DNA of 64,000 nucleotides from Phymatolithon calcareum (GCA_977006965.1 OZ345356.1:62001-126000), one strand, 5' to 3'. Counted from the first letter of the stretch, positions 12,170 to 23,223 are shown. Numbers and translations are program-made. The notes: generated by a model not told the origin, from the letters alone.

Positions 12170-12366
12170 AATATGATAAATGGATGTAAACAGTGGTTCT
12201 AGGGTTTGCCCTTGGCGATCCTTCATGGTGTAAGTACGCATCGAAATCTACGGTACTGTAATGACTGTAATGCTATCTGTAAGGGCTTGCTGTAAATGCA
12301 AGCTGTAATGACAATTTGAAGGGTGCTATTTGCATAGTAGTATGATAGTGGCGTTGGACGCCACAA
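12170..12366 (-). repeat. Transposon 5' terminal region, copy 1
   Basis: Read on the minus strand this begins with GTGGCGTCCAACGCCACTAT, passes through a run of CTGTAA/TTACAG motifs and ends near TCTAGGGTTTGCC (as read on plus). The same sequence occurs in opposite orientation at 16786-16995 with scattered differences and one diverged block of about 20 bp. Confidence 0.6.
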
Positions 12367-13767
12367 TTAGAAACTGCTTATTAGCATATTTTCCAGCCCT
12401 GAATGGAGATATAACCTGCAGTTTACATTTATTTTGCATCACAAAATCTGATGATACAAACTTGGACATGAAGTTTGCAAAAGTTCCTCTTCAACTTTTT
12501 TAGAAGTCCTCCTAGTCAGTGTAGTTCTATCATTCATCTCCGCCTGGGTCGCTTTCCCAAAGATAACTTTGACAGATGCCCAGACTTGTACAGCTCAAGC
12601 TGTAAAATTCTCCGAACTATCAAGTTTGGGTATCCTTGAGACTCGAGTTTGGACTAAGTACGTCATCTCTTCACGAGAATAACAAATCTAAGCCTTTTGA
12701 TCACCTCGTCGATACCTGACCGAGGTCTAATCTTAGGTGCTTTTCTTCTTTCAGATTTTGGTCTCCTTAATTAGCCATTGATGGACAAGTTGCCCCGAGT
12801 CCGTGTCAACGCGTGATAATCCCGACGTCATGAAAGAGATGCGCACCATGAAGGTCGCTTATTGTCTTCTTTCACGTCGAATTGTTGCTCGCACGGAAAG
12901 CTTGACAAGAACTACTGGTCTGGCCATGACGTTGAGCGCATCAACAGTAGGGGCCAATAATTCTGAAGCTTCAAAGACAAGGAAAGGCTTCTACTTTTTG
13001 TGAGGCTTAATTCCTTTCGGTTATTACGTTCTGGACATCCCGAGTTTTCCCGAAACATTCCGCTCTCGCAATTATGCCCGGGGAATTCCATAACTCAAGT
13101 GCTCCTAAAGCCCAAAGCGTCAGACGCTACTCTGGCCGATTTCCGAGTTTTGACCACAGTACTAAAACGGAGAACATTTTTTCATTGCGAAGCCTTCCCC
13201 TCAGAGTTCTACGCATTGATTATCGGCACAGAAACGTGCGCTAGAATTGATCTACACTTCCGATCTTACTTTGACCTCTGTGAGGCTCTTAATATTTCTC
13301 CAGATATCCGAGAAGACGGATTGTACAAGGATAAAAGGAATTCATCGCGGCAAGTGCGGGCTGTACAAGTCATGGGGGCCGATGTTCCCGACAGTGGAAG
13401 CTCTTCGTCAAGAGCCCGGCCATAATACTGGTGCACAGTGATCCTGCCGTTTACAGTGAGGGACTGGTGGACGTATTACATCAAAAAAGCATGTCGTGAA
13501 GCGAGAATACCTGTGACGCGGGCTTTGAGTACCTGCAAGAAGAACTTTGTGATGACCAACCCCTAGTATATCTGCTATCAATGGAACTCCTCCGTTCCCT
13601 AACATTTTTCTATTAACCTGGACGCGGAACCTGGACTCTGCGTCGTATTCTCACGTTCCTGCAACAGAAGTTTCTGAAAACATCCGAGCATTTTTCCCTG
13701 CGGTTGTACTTCGTCCTCGAGTTCTTATTGCGTCTGCCGGACCTGTATTCTGTACTCCTATCAATAA
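12367..13767. other. Mostly non-coding; short plus-strand frames
   Basis: Two plus frames (12803-13003 and 13000-13425) read as plausible protein but match nothing I recognise. The second (141 residues, containing TFFHCEAFPSEFYALIIGTE) is the better of the two, and a further plausible stretch follows to 13560 after its stop. These may be parts of a decayed gene. No other signals were seen. Confidence 0.2.
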
Positions 13768-13891
13768 TCTCTCACTAACGCAGCTATTAGTCACTGCTTC
13801 ATCAGCGCCATAAGTCTACATATGAATTTCCATGCTTATGTAGACTTATGGTGCGGATGGAGCAGTGACTAATAGCTGAGTTAGTTCAGAG
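13768..13891. repeat. Foldback element, 55-bp arms with 14-bp loop
   Basis: The left arm 13768-13822 and right arm 13837-13891 are reverse complements with only a handful of mismatches; the inner match is CATAAGTCTACATA against TATGTAGACTTATG. A second, shorter inverted pair (ATATAGACTTTGATATT and AATATAAGTCTATAT) lies just right of it at about 13892-13957. The structure would form a long RNA hairpin if transcribed and is typical of a foldback or MITE-type element. Confidence 0.7.
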
Positions 13892-14009
13892 ATATAGACT
13901 TTGATATTCTGTATCCACATTTCAGATTATTCATTGACTGTCAATATAAGTCTATATCATCCTCTTCGGGGGCATTCTTTCCCTTTCCAAGCCAGGACAT
14001 ATCGAACTC

Positions 14010-15324
14010 CTAATCATTAACAGTATCAGCACCGTTTTCTGTATCTGGAAGTTGTTTTGCACTTGATCGCGAGCTGCTCTCCCTTTCCTTTTGCTCCTTC
14101 TCTCTTTTCGCACTGAGATAGTTCCTGTACGAAATGGTAAACTTCGCATCCTTTTCCTTTCGTAGGCATTTTTTCAACTGTTCCGGGTCGCTGCGACTTC
14201 CCACAAAAACTGTGGCGCATTCATCGTCCGGCTTCAGAACGCGAAACATAACAAGGCCTAAGGCGTCTCTCTCAATATTTGTTAGATATTCTTCCAAAAC
14301 CACCTTAATCATTTCGCAAAGAACAAAAGCAAATATAAGCACAGCCCGAAGAGACTGTCCGCTCGACATGAAAACGACTTCGTTGTCCGTGGCCCGGTAA
14401 GTTTCTAAAAATAATCCAGTGGCAGTCGGGAGAAGTGAGAAACTCTCCTCCACATTCCAGTATTGCGCGCGCGCTGTGCCGTCTCCAATTCCTCCGCGCC
14501 GAAGCCCCTGAAATGGTCCGTTGATAACTTTTTTCCTATAGCGAAGCGTCACTGACAGACTCGGGAACTGCAGTGACAAAAGCTGCATTGCTTCTTTGTT
14601 CACCTCGTGCCCGCCTTTGTCCACCCTTGTCTCATCAACTTGCCAAACTGTACAGTCAAGCACATCGGGCACATAGAGTTCTTCCTCCGACATGGGTACT
14701 CCAAGAATTACATCCAGTCCACTTTGAAGACGTTCGTCGGGCGTACAGCTTGCGTATTTTTCAACCACAAACAAGAACTTTTTATACAACTGCGTTCTGA
14801 CCGCTGTCCACCATCGCTCATAGCTCGTAGAATTGCGGACCGTATTTCTTTCACGGCAACTTCACGCTCCACTTCAAGGGGATGCCCAGGTGCACCAAGA
14901 ATCATGACATCTCTTCGAGCCCGCTTAGACTGTTCACGAACCAGTGGTTGTTGATTAGTCAGAGCCAAGACCTCAACAACTCCAGAAACGTACTTTGAAG
15001 CAGCCGAAATACCACCAAATGAGCGAAGCCAGTCCGGTATTGCGCGTCGCCCTGTCATTGGCTTAAATGCCTTGAGAGCCACGAGGCTCTGATCGGCAAC
15101 GTCTTCTATTTCCGGAATTGTTCGCTTTCTGGAATCTGCCTCGGGCTGAGATGCTGCTGCTTTCCGGGCCGCGCTGCCGAAACTACGTCTGGATGGAGAT
15201 TTTGCTCGGGATTCGTGAAATCTTCGAATTTTTCCTGAACGCTTTTGAAACTTTTCTGAACTTCCAAGATTTCATCGGACTTCCAGCGTTCTATTGTTTT
15301 GCAGCAATTCCCCAGGCGCGTCAT
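14010..15324 (-). pseudogene. Unrecognised protein, three frames, probably one broken gene
   Basis: Three minus-strand readings follow one another: 15324-15106 (charged helix, EILEVQKSFKSVQEKFEDF), 15082 to about 14850 (AIPDWLRSFGGISAASKYV, VLALTNQQPLVREQSKRARR) and about 14870-14010 (SYERWWTAVRTQLYKKFLFV at its start, then a long mixed alpha/beta stretch and a Lys/Glu-rich tail with EKEQKERESSSRSSAK). Hand translation shows that the third frame is open from about 14870, upstream of its first Met. The shift near 14860 is thus a short overlap, consistent with a frameshift or, less likely, a small intron. The family is unknown to me. The last frame alone encodes 259 residues. Confidence 0.4.
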
Positions 15325-16364
15325 TCCCTAAGGTTTTGTTTCCATCCGCGGCATTCCGCCTCGGCTCAGCTTCGGTGTTCGGCGGCGTTGGACGATTCTG
15401 AGGGGTTGCACCGGTTCGCATGCCTCCGCCTATTGCATCACATCCACTCATTGGGGTTGCCAAGTTCAGGCTCGCTGAAAGAATTCTGTGACAAGGAGGC
15501 GCAATATGCGTGAATGAGGTAAACGAGCTGAGGAGGTAGATTTCGAGATTGCTACCTTGTGGACTTGTCTCGTGAGCTCGAAAATAATCAGCTGTCGCAA
15601 CAGGCGAAAGCGTCCTGAATGGGACACCTCCTGCATGCAACGAACCCAACAGCGATCTATCGCTGTATGATCATACAGACTCCCTCGGGGAGAGCATATG
15701 CTCTACTATGAGTATATTGATAAAGATGTACCGCAAACTAGAAATTATCATACACACATGATATACAATTGAACTCATGAATTCCTGGAGTCCTGAATTC
15801 AAAGAAATGAATACAATTGGTTGCTCTCTTATGACCTACACATCATAGAATTGAAACCGTATCATCCTTCACTAATCCAAATTTAAATATTTCTACAGCA
15901 TTTAGCAAAGTTTCAAAGTTTCATCCACTTCTTGCACTTTTGTAGACTAAGATTCTTTCCAAACGGCTCCGAAGACGCAGTACTCCTCACTTCTATGCGT
16001 ACATGTCCGTTTTTCTACTAAAATGGGTTCCATCGATGTCGAAACGAGGCCATAGGCGCCACGACCTCCTCCAATGGCCGAAGCGAGTGCTGAAGGACAA
16101 GAGACCGTCCAGAGTTAAGACTACTGGCCCAAGTCGGTCATCTTCTAACGCGATTCACGGGCGTGCTTCACAAGTTCTGATCGCAAAGTCATATGCGATG
16201 GATTGGTCTTTACGGGTCGATTTCGCAACATAAAGAGCATCGCGAACAGGGCATCTAATTACGTCTCTCAACACCACAAATATCGAGAAAAATCCATGTA
16301 AATACATTCATCTTTCGTGCGGAAATCTATAGAGCAGAACAATTACTTGCAAACTAAATTCAAC
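15325..16364. other. Intergenic, AT-rich
   Basis: A Pro/Asn-rich minus frame at 15272-15649 and a 76-residue plus frame at 16003-16233 are the only readings, neither convincing. No repeats or signals stood out. Confidence 0.2.
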
Positions 16365-16626
16365 GATCTTACTGACTTCATTCGCTTTCTCTGTTCTATT
16401 TCTACTTGGGTTACGTGAGCTGTTGTATTTATAACAATTTGGCGCACTCGTCTTCCAGCTGATGTACGTGTAAAATGAACTCATGAACGCCGGGCATTTT
16501 CGTCTTGATCTTACTGACTTCATTCCTCTTTCTTTGTTCCATTTCTATTGCTTCAGGTGAGCTACCGTATTCGCAACATATCTGCGCACTCGTCAGCCAT
16601 TTGATGTAATGTACGTGAGTTGAGCT
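16365..16626. repeat. Tandem duplication, 142-bp period
   Basis: GATCTTACTGACTTCATTC starts at 16365 and again at 16507; both units continue through a T-rich tract, GTGAGCT, GCGCACTCGTC and TGATGTA. The second unit has diverged by substitutions and small indels. Confidence 0.6.
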
Positions 16627-16785
16627 TAATGTATGTGCGGAGAACGACTTCGCTTTTCAACTGTGCTAACTTCTTTGCACCTATCTTTCACGGCATGCGC
16701 AGTGATGGTGATATTTGTGAGTGTACTATACCTGAAGATACAGGACCAATTTCATGCACCTGTCTCAGTTGACGTCATAGTATGT

Positions 16786-16995
16786 GGCGTCCAATGCCAC
16801 TATCATACTCCCTACTTTCCTCTAAGCCTAGCTCCCTTCAAATAGCCATTACAGCTTGCATTTACAGCAAGCCCTTACAGATAGCACTACAATCATTACA
16901 GTACCGTAGGTTTCGATACGTACTTAGATAACTAAGGATCACTGAAGGCAAACCCTAGACCTGCTGCTTACAGAGCCTTTCAGATTACAGATGGT
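16786..16995 (+). repeat. Transposon 5' terminal region, copy 2 (inverted relative to copy 1)
   Basis: This is the plus-strand counterpart of 12366-12170, starting GTGGCGTCCAATGCCACTAT. It is most simply the 5' end of a second, truncated or deleted copy of the 7.7-12.4 kb transposon, since no transposase follows it. Confidence 0.6.
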
Positions 16996-17814
16996 TACAC
17001 TGAATTGCTTACACTGTAAGTATTACAGTGGCGGCGCTTGCGGCGGGCTAAGAAGCCACTTCGCGGCTTCCAGATTCTTCCATTGATCCAATTCTCATAC
17101 TTCCAAGTCACATAGGGAAGTCCAGATTGTTAAGTCTCAGATACCCAAACTGCCAACTCGTGATGAATAAACACGTAAAACTGAAATACTGTTGGCTGAA
17201 GAGCAACTTGGCAAACGCCTCACCCAATGACCGAGCTCCGGATTGTTAAGTCTTAATTGTCCAATCCTGACACCTGCTATTTCCACTACTCATAAACTGC
17301 GCCGCCGCTGGATAATACTGCAGTATGAGGCTTATTTTCTCCCCCAGTGCTTTGCACGTGCACAGGCCGTGTCATATCACTCTATGACCAAATTACAGTA
17401 CAATTATTTTATGGTGCAGTACGTTATGAATCAACTGCTGCTCATGCAAGATCTGCCATTATAAATACAACATAAATAAATGACTCCATTGTTCCCCTTT
17501 TTGGTATATTCGGGCTCCAAGGGACCTTAGAGACTTGATATTTTTGGGCGAGCAGTATCCTACATGGCACTGACTGCATCTGCAAAAAATGTTTCAAAAA
17601 TGTACGGAAAAATAAAGCATAAAGCTAAGTTGTTTTCGCACTAATGCAAGTTGCAAGGAACCTTTAAAAATGAATAAATTTAGGGCTAAACCGAGCTGGT
17701 CAAGGGATCTCCGTTGAACTATTGCATGTTTTGCAGTTGCACGGGTTGCAGTTCGGGAGGCCGTATTGTATTAAGCGGGAAATCAGCGTGTTAGTGTTAC
17801 AGTACCAAGCTCAG
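16996..17814. other. Non-coding, AT-rich
   Basis: No gene-like frame. The first part may be the internal remains of the deleted transposon copy that starts at 16786. Confidence 0.25.
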
Positions 17815-20015
17815 CCTCCGCTTTCCAAAATTGTGGACCTTAATTGCCCTCCAAATATGCTGTGCTGGATACATTCGTACTTGACAGATCGCCGAGCCCG
17901 CGGACGACACATCAACACGGTCGGTCGGTCGGTCTCGTGTGCTTGGATGCGGGCTACCCCAAGGCAGCTCTTTGTCGCCAAGCCTTTGGAACTTATACAT
18001 ATTGGACTTAGATGTACGTCTTGACGACCTTGTTCAATTTAGTTTAGCAGACGACACTAGCTTCCATGCCACCGGTAGCACTTGGGATGATATCATCTCA
18101 AAGCGCAACGAGGCTGCCCAGATACTCTCCGGTTTCTTCAGCCGTTTTCGAATCAAATTGAACGCTCGGAAATGCAAGTTGCTAGGATTTGCTGCAGGCG
18201 GACGCTTACCGCATGAAATTATTGACGATAAAGCCAATGTCGATGGCGAGGCAATAGACGCAGTTGCGGCATACAAGTTCCTCGGAGTTCATTTCGATCA
18301 ACGACTGAGCTTCAAATTGCATTGCCGTTCAGTGAGACTCCGGTCCAAGACGCGTTTCATTCGAGCGCTCGCCGGAATATCTTGGGGCGCGGAATCATCA
18401 ACGATGGAAGCTTTCCGTAAGAGCTACTGTGAGATAACTGCGCTGTATGGTGCATCAGCTTTCGCTGTGCACGGCTTCGACGTCCACATAAAGCAAGTAG
18501 AAGTCGCTCGAAACGAAGCGGCTCGAGCGGTTCGCGGATGTCTGGAAGCTACCACAATTTCCGAGCTCCGGTCATTGACTGGGATGCGTAGCCTGCCCGC
18601 TATTGAAGAGATGCAAGCTACTTTTGTCATGGACAAAACACTTCGACTTCTACTGGATACTCCTGTGGCTCGCACAACCCAGACAAAAATGCTGAACTCT
18701 AGATGCAACGTAGGGCCGCGGAGGGACTCGAGCACCTACCATTTGGCGGAGAAAGGGATCCTTGCGCACCCACGCAATGGGCTCCAACCGCCAATCCAGA
18801 AGGACAGCTCCAATAACCGGTTTTCAACATTTATGACTCCTGTAACGGCGATAGATGATCCAGAGGAGAAGCGTACTGCGACAGAAGGTTTTCTTTTGCA
18901 GCGAAATGCAGCACAACCAGCCGGTATCGAAATATGGACGGACGGAAGAGTCGGAAAAGTACCATATGAATTTGTCTGCGCCCTGAATCATGGAGCACGA
19001 GTCTCTGTGAAATGGGACGAAGGATGGTACTGCAACGTTGAGCAAATTTAGCCCTTCGCAGTACCAGAACCACGAAGCAGGGAAAGGTTTTGAGTCTCGA
19101 CACTGCAGGCCCCCGGACATCCGCTTGGCCGTCGACGACGGAGACGAGCATGCCTATTCCACGAACCCGACCGCCTCGGCACAGCACGTTATCTTGTGCG
19201 ACGAAGATGGTGACACACTCAACATGTATCGTACCATCTCATCCCAGGTCGGCGGAGCTAGGATTCTGATTTTGCGAGGCGAAGTAACTGTTATGGAAGA
19301 AGCGCTGGCCGTTGGGGCTGTTGGCTCTTCATTTGACGCGGAGGCATTTGCCGTCGTACGTGCCTTCCAAGCACCGTCAGCCATACAACTTTCCCGCGGC
19401 ACCACTATCAGATGGTTCACCGACAGCCGTAGCTGCATAGACGCGATTAACGGGCAATCACGGATGTTTGGTGACATGGTCCGGAATCTATGGAACCTTA
19501 CGGAACAGTTATTTTCAGGCGAGGTTCAGATAGAATGCGTTTGGATACCGAGTCACTGCGGCGTCGGGAAGGATGAGGCTGCGGATGAACTTGCGCAGCG
19601 GGCAATTTCGGAATCGAGTCTGGCACTGCACCAACCGATACCACTCACTGTGGAAGCGGCGCGATCCATCATCAAGCCGCCCTGTGGAAGCAAACCAGTG
19701 ACCTTTCCTACGCTTCTGAAAGATCGGCACATCTCGCAGAGACTTGGAGAGGTGATACTGCACCAGCTCATAGTGAACTGCAGTCCTATTGCTGCAAGCT
19801 TTCACCATGGACACAGCGAGGATGAACCGCTTCTCCACGACCCAGTATGCAAGATGTGCGCGTATGGCGTCAAGGAGACAGTGGAGTATCTCATCCTACA
19901 CTGCTCCAGGAGGACTGCCTCTCGACGACAATTCATCGGAAGATTACGAAACAAAAACTGTGCAAAATTTATGCGGGGAGTGAGCCGAAGAGATACTCCA
20001 ATATTTGAACAATGA
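17815..20015 (+). pseudogene. Reverse transcriptase-RNase H polyprotein fragment
   Basis: Three frames are joined by shifts near 17935 and 19050. The first gives LSKIVDLNCPPNMLCWIHSY, a segment from the RT fingers/palm. The second carries GLPQGSSLSPSLWNLYI and the catalytic pair in FSLADDTSF, then the thumb (AAYKFLGVHFDQRLSF) and the first RNase H strand with its Asp in EIWTDG. The third frame (19038-20015) carries the other RNase H residues: Glu in SFDAEAFA, Asp in WFTDSRS and Asp in SHCGVGKDEAAD. A Cys/His cluster (HDPVCKMC, LHC) lies near the C-terminus, as in many R1/I-type elements. All catalytic motifs are present, but the frameshifts make it inactive. Confidence 0.75.
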
Positions 20016-20080
20016 GAACTTACTCTAGGGTTAGTTCTTGCGTTATTTAACGCATTCTGCATTAAAGAAAAAAAGAACAA
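17815..20080 (+). mobile_element. Non-LTR retrotransposon family E, RT and RNase H, 5'-truncated
   Basis: The copy starts in the middle of the reverse transcriptase and continues through RNase H to an A-rich 3' end (AAAGAAAAAAAGAACAAAAAC at about 20064-20084). The 5' truncation and the A-rich end are as expected for incomplete target-primed insertion. A target duplication was not identified. Confidence 0.7.
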
Positions 20081-20496
20081 AAACAATTGCGATGGGCCAA
20101 TATTTTACAAAATTCGATACTTTCGGAACCCGTCAAAAGGTACTTTTTCGGGCCCACTGTTAGGCGACGGGTGTATGAAAAACGTTTTTTAAATTTTCGA
20201 AATAAATTCGCGACAAAATCGTGTTCCCAGGAGACGCAACGCGTCGTCTCCTTCCCTGGCAACTTTGCTTTTGTAGTGGGTTGCCTACCTCCCTCCTTCC
20301 GGCGGAGAGGTGGTCATGCGCATTTTATATAATGTAGTTATGATACCCCAACAGAATTCGTGCTTTTGACTGGCTCGCCGTCAGAGAATGGGTCAGAAGC
20401 TGAAAGGAATCTTGCGTTTTTTCGAAATAGTGCCATCTTTTCAGAAATCCAACGAGAGAAATGCGTAATGAGAAATGTATAACGCACTTCACGTAT
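20081..20496. other. Intergenic
   Basis: AT-rich, no frame with recognisable content. Confidence 0.3.
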
Positions 20497-20506
20497 ATAT
20501 TTTTTC
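20497..20506. repeat. Target-site duplication, left
   Basis: ATATTTTTTC stands immediately before the left terminal inverted repeat and is repeated exactly at 23224-23233 immediately after the right one. Ten bases is within the 8-11 bp usual for Mutator-type insertion. Confidence 0.8.
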
Positions 20507-20586
20507 GAGGAAATCCGCTAAATGGCCACCAAAAGTGGTAAAAGTACGCTAAATATCCAACCAAGGCAAAACTATTACTCATCCGT
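20507..20586 (+). repeat. Left terminal inverted repeat of the Mutator-like element
   Basis: It matches the reverse complement of 23145-23223. The first 57 bp differ at one position (AAAGTGGTAA against AAAGTCGTAA) and the rest at several. Confidence 0.8.
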
Positions 20587-21044
20587 TGCGTGGAGCGCTG
20601 ACAGTTGCCGTTTTTTTGGAGTGAAAAAAGGGAAGTAGCTGCTACTTCGCGTTGATCCAAGTTATGTGCAGATCGTCGAATTCTTTTGACAAGCTCAGCG
20701 CCCAATGCTCCCGCACTACTCACTCTGAAACCATGAACAAGAAGAATCTCGTGCTACAGGTGGTGACTACGTTGAATCAAGCTTCGAAAATGTTGTTAAC
20801 GTCGTGATCTCCCACAACATGTCAATCAGGAAGGCGCACGTCGATTAGAAGCGCAACAAGAAGCGTCTGACACTCATCTGTAGCTAGCGCGCAGCTTGCA
20901 CCTTCCTTGCGAACGTCAGCCCACTGCCGAGCGTTGGGGGTGTCAGGATAACCAAGTCAATCGGACACAACTGTGTTGGAGGCCCCTCGAGAGAGCGCCA
21001 GTTAAGACTGAGTTACTCGCGCGGCGGGCGCCGGTGCTGACTGA

Positions 21045-21599
21045 ATTTGTTGCCGCAAGAGGCCGAGTCAGTTGAAATGCCACACAGTTGAAGGCAATGG
21101 TCCGCAAACAAATCACTGGTTCGGGGACATATGGCTGTTGCGAACCTGGGCCAGGCAACACGAGAGCAGCATCACGCGTGTTGCAGTCACTGGTGACCAG
21201 CTATTACAGGAAGATTTGGTGCCGTTTGAACTTGTCGCTAAGCCGGGCCGCAAGCGCAAGAAGCCCTACGTGCCTTCCGAAATGAGGGCCCTTCACAGCT
21301 CCCTGTGTGGACACACCGGTCACTTCTCACAGATATGTCGTAGGCCCAACATCCACAACCTTGTCGAGGCGAAGAGAAATCACATCGACAAAGCGGCTCA
21401 GTCCATGATCGTCGACCTCACCGCCTTCGATGACGGAGATGCTATCAATATTTGCGACGGGGAGCTAAACCAGAGAGAGTGGGACCTTCCTGAAAACACA
21501 AAAACGGGATTTGTGCGTACTAAACCTGTCACGTTTTGGGCACCTGTCACGTTTTGTGTGGTCGCAAACGCAGTTTTTCTCACTAGAGCCACCCCCTAG
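21045..21599 (+). pseudogene. MULE-type transposase C-terminus
   Basis: Hand translation extends the frame upstream to 21045. It includes EDLVPFELVAKPGRKRKKPY, the basic GRxRKK linker that in MuDR-type transposases precedes a zinc knuckle. Then comes SSLCGHTGHFSQICRRP, a CCHC knuckle in which the first Cys is Ser. The tail is acidic (DLTAFDDGDAINICDGE). No DDE catalytic core is left upstream, where the frame is closed by a TGA. Location inside an element with Mutator-type ends and target duplication supports the call. A 13-bp inverted repeat (21574-21608) overlaps the stop. Confidence 0.5.
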
Positions 21600-21608
21600 T
21601 GAGAAAAA
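21574..21608. repeat. Hairpin at the transposase stop codon
   Basis: TTTTTCTCACTAG (21574-21586) pairs perfectly with CTAGTGAGAAAAA (21596-21608) across a 9-base loop. It may stabilise or terminate the transcript, or be a relic of another small insertion. Confidence 0.5.
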
Positions 21609-21871
21609 TTTGGTACCGTCCCAAAACGAGATTTACAGTGAATTGGGGACAGCTGGCACTCCGCTCTCTGAAACTTGTTCCTTCCACGCTCATATATCTC
21701 CATCCCATTCAATCTCCCTTTCGCTTTCGATCAACCTGCTCTCCGACATGAGCAGTAGTCAAAGCTTCTAGGATTTAGCATGTGCTTCCACCAATGGATA
21801 TTGCATGCTATTGCCTCATAAGCGCCCCCTTTCTCTCCTTTCGTTCGGCACGAGCGCGTCACAGGATCTGA

Positions 21872-22348
21872 GAGCTCACCCAATGCATTGATGACGAAGA
21901 TGGCGACAGTAATGATGATAGCGTATCTGCGCGTGAGCGTGAAAACGGGAACAAATCGTCGCGACAGATACAGCAGGCCCTCCCGCGTCCCTTGGTGCAT
22001 CGGCGGTGATCCGGAATGCGAAGAGAAACTAGCGATGGTGGAGAGTTGACAAGTCTTCTCAAGTTGCAGATAGTTCAAGATCAAAACCGGCGAGAAGGGG
22101 AGCGCAAGGATCGTGGCGAACAGCGAGAGGAAGAGCGAAAAGAGCGTGCAGATCAGTGAAAGGAAGAGCGGAAAGAACTTGCAGAACAGATAGCGGAGGA
22201 GAGAGCGAGGCATGAGCGGGAGGATAAGAGGCATGATCAATTAATGCAAATGATGATGGTTTCCCTCAACAAGAAAAAATTGAGCGCTGAAGCTCTTGGC
22301 TTCAATCTTATTTTACGAATGTCATGTGATAGTCTAATTGTAGAATGA
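21872..22348 (+). pseudogene. Acidic then coiled-coil protein, second gene of the Mutator-like element
   Basis: One plus-strand frame runs from 21872 to the stop at 22346, cut by single TGA codons at 22007 and 22157. It starts acidic (QCIDDEDGDSNDDSVSARE) and continues through SDGGELTSLLKLQIVQ. The rest is a long Arg/Glu/Lys coiled coil, ending in a Met-rich patch (HDQLMQMMMVSLNKKK). A TATA-like CATATATC lies about 180 bp upstream. Both stops can be explained by CGA to TGA changes. Function unknown; similar charged coiled-coil tails are seen in SANT/Myb-type partner proteins of DNA transposons, but no DNA-binding domain is visible here. A minus-strand frame over the same bases is low-complexity shadow. 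Confidence 0.45.
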
Positions 22349-23144
22349 ATAAACCGATGCTCAAGTCATGGTTGCTCTTGAAAAACGAACATTTAAATCG
22401 ACGCTCAGCCGCTGCACACGCTCCCACCACGGATACTACTGGATATGCTCTCGACTGTGACGATTAAGCACTCCAGAACAGTAGTTGTTGTTCGGGAGAA
22501 GATCCAAACTCTAAATCTTTGGTGACCTCTCTGATTTTTGTCGTTTATTCGTCCGGTCACCTCCCAGTAACCAAACATCGGTAAGGAGGAATTTTGAGAT
22601 CCTACTCACCCCCAAACAGACTGTTGGCTTCTACGCTAAGTTGCGGCATACATACGGTAAGAATTTGGTTCATCCCAACAGGACTCGCCCTCAAATTGAA
22701 CAAATAAACGACCCGAAAAGCACAGCAAACGCCACACTCATGTTCTTACGTGCAGGTGTGAGCGCGAAATGAGAGATTTGGTGCGGAATGGTCAGCTAGC
22801 GTTGGATCTGGGTGGCCATTTTCTGTTCTGCTTGCATGGCTCGACTGTTTTGCCAGCATGTACTGTTTCCATCCAAGATGCTAGAAGTGAAAACTTCAAC
22901 CCACTTCCGCAGTGGGAATTAGAGTCTTTAGTACCAATGACGCGCGCAAAATTTTGTGTTTCAGATCACACAGGGGTTAAAAAGCATAAAAATCAGTCAC
23001 GCTCTCCCCAAATACGTCGCGTCTTTTTTTGTGTTTCAGGAAGGCCCCAGTAGTGTACGCAATAAATTTCACAGTCGCATAGATTGCTCCGAGAAACGGA
23101 TTAGTAGGTTCGGCTAGGGTGATTATGATAGTATATTTTGCTAT
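22349..23144. other. Internal non-coding part of the Mutator-like element
   Basis: No convincing gene; a 94-residue plus frame at 22769-23053 has no recognisable content. Confidence 0.3.
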
Positions 23145-23223
23145 GGGTGAGTAGTAGTTCTGGCTAGGGTTGGATATTTAGCGTACTTTTACGACTTTTG
23201 GTGGCCATTTAGCGGATTTCCTC
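23145..23223 (-). repeat. Right terminal inverted repeat of the Mutator-like element
   Basis: It ends GGCCATTTAGCGGATTTCCTC, the exact reverse complement of the left end. Confidence 0.8.

Larger units (their letters stand above)
7711..12366 (-). mobile_element. DNA transposon, KDZ/Plavaka-like by layout, decayed
   Basis: A single large transposase frame (12104 down to 7958) is followed by the 13-bp repeat array at 7711-7799. Upstream it is preceded by a terminal region at 12170-12366 that recurs inverted at 16786-16995. That terminal region begins with the near-palindrome GTGGCGTCCAACGCCAC and contains repeated CTGTAA motifs. The matching terminal repeat at the low-coordinate end was not found, so the left boundary is approximate. 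The element is non-autonomous now because its gene is broken. Confidence 0.45.
20507..23223 (+). mobile_element. Mutator-like DNA transposon, 2,717 bp, complete ends
   Basis: The ends are GAGGAAATCCGCTAAATGGC on the left and its reverse complement on the right, flanked by an exact 10-bp direct repeat. Between them lie a MULE-type transposase C-terminus at 21045-21599 and a coiled-coil reading at 21872-22348, both on the plus strand and both damaged. The short space before the transposase tail (about 460 bp) cannot hold a full transposase, so the copy is an internally deleted or eroded derivative. Confidence 0.75.

Noticed and set aside
21731-22240. Minus-strand 169-residue frame rich in Leu/Ser
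   Set aside because: It is the complement of the Arg/Glu coiled-coil repeat on the plus strand.
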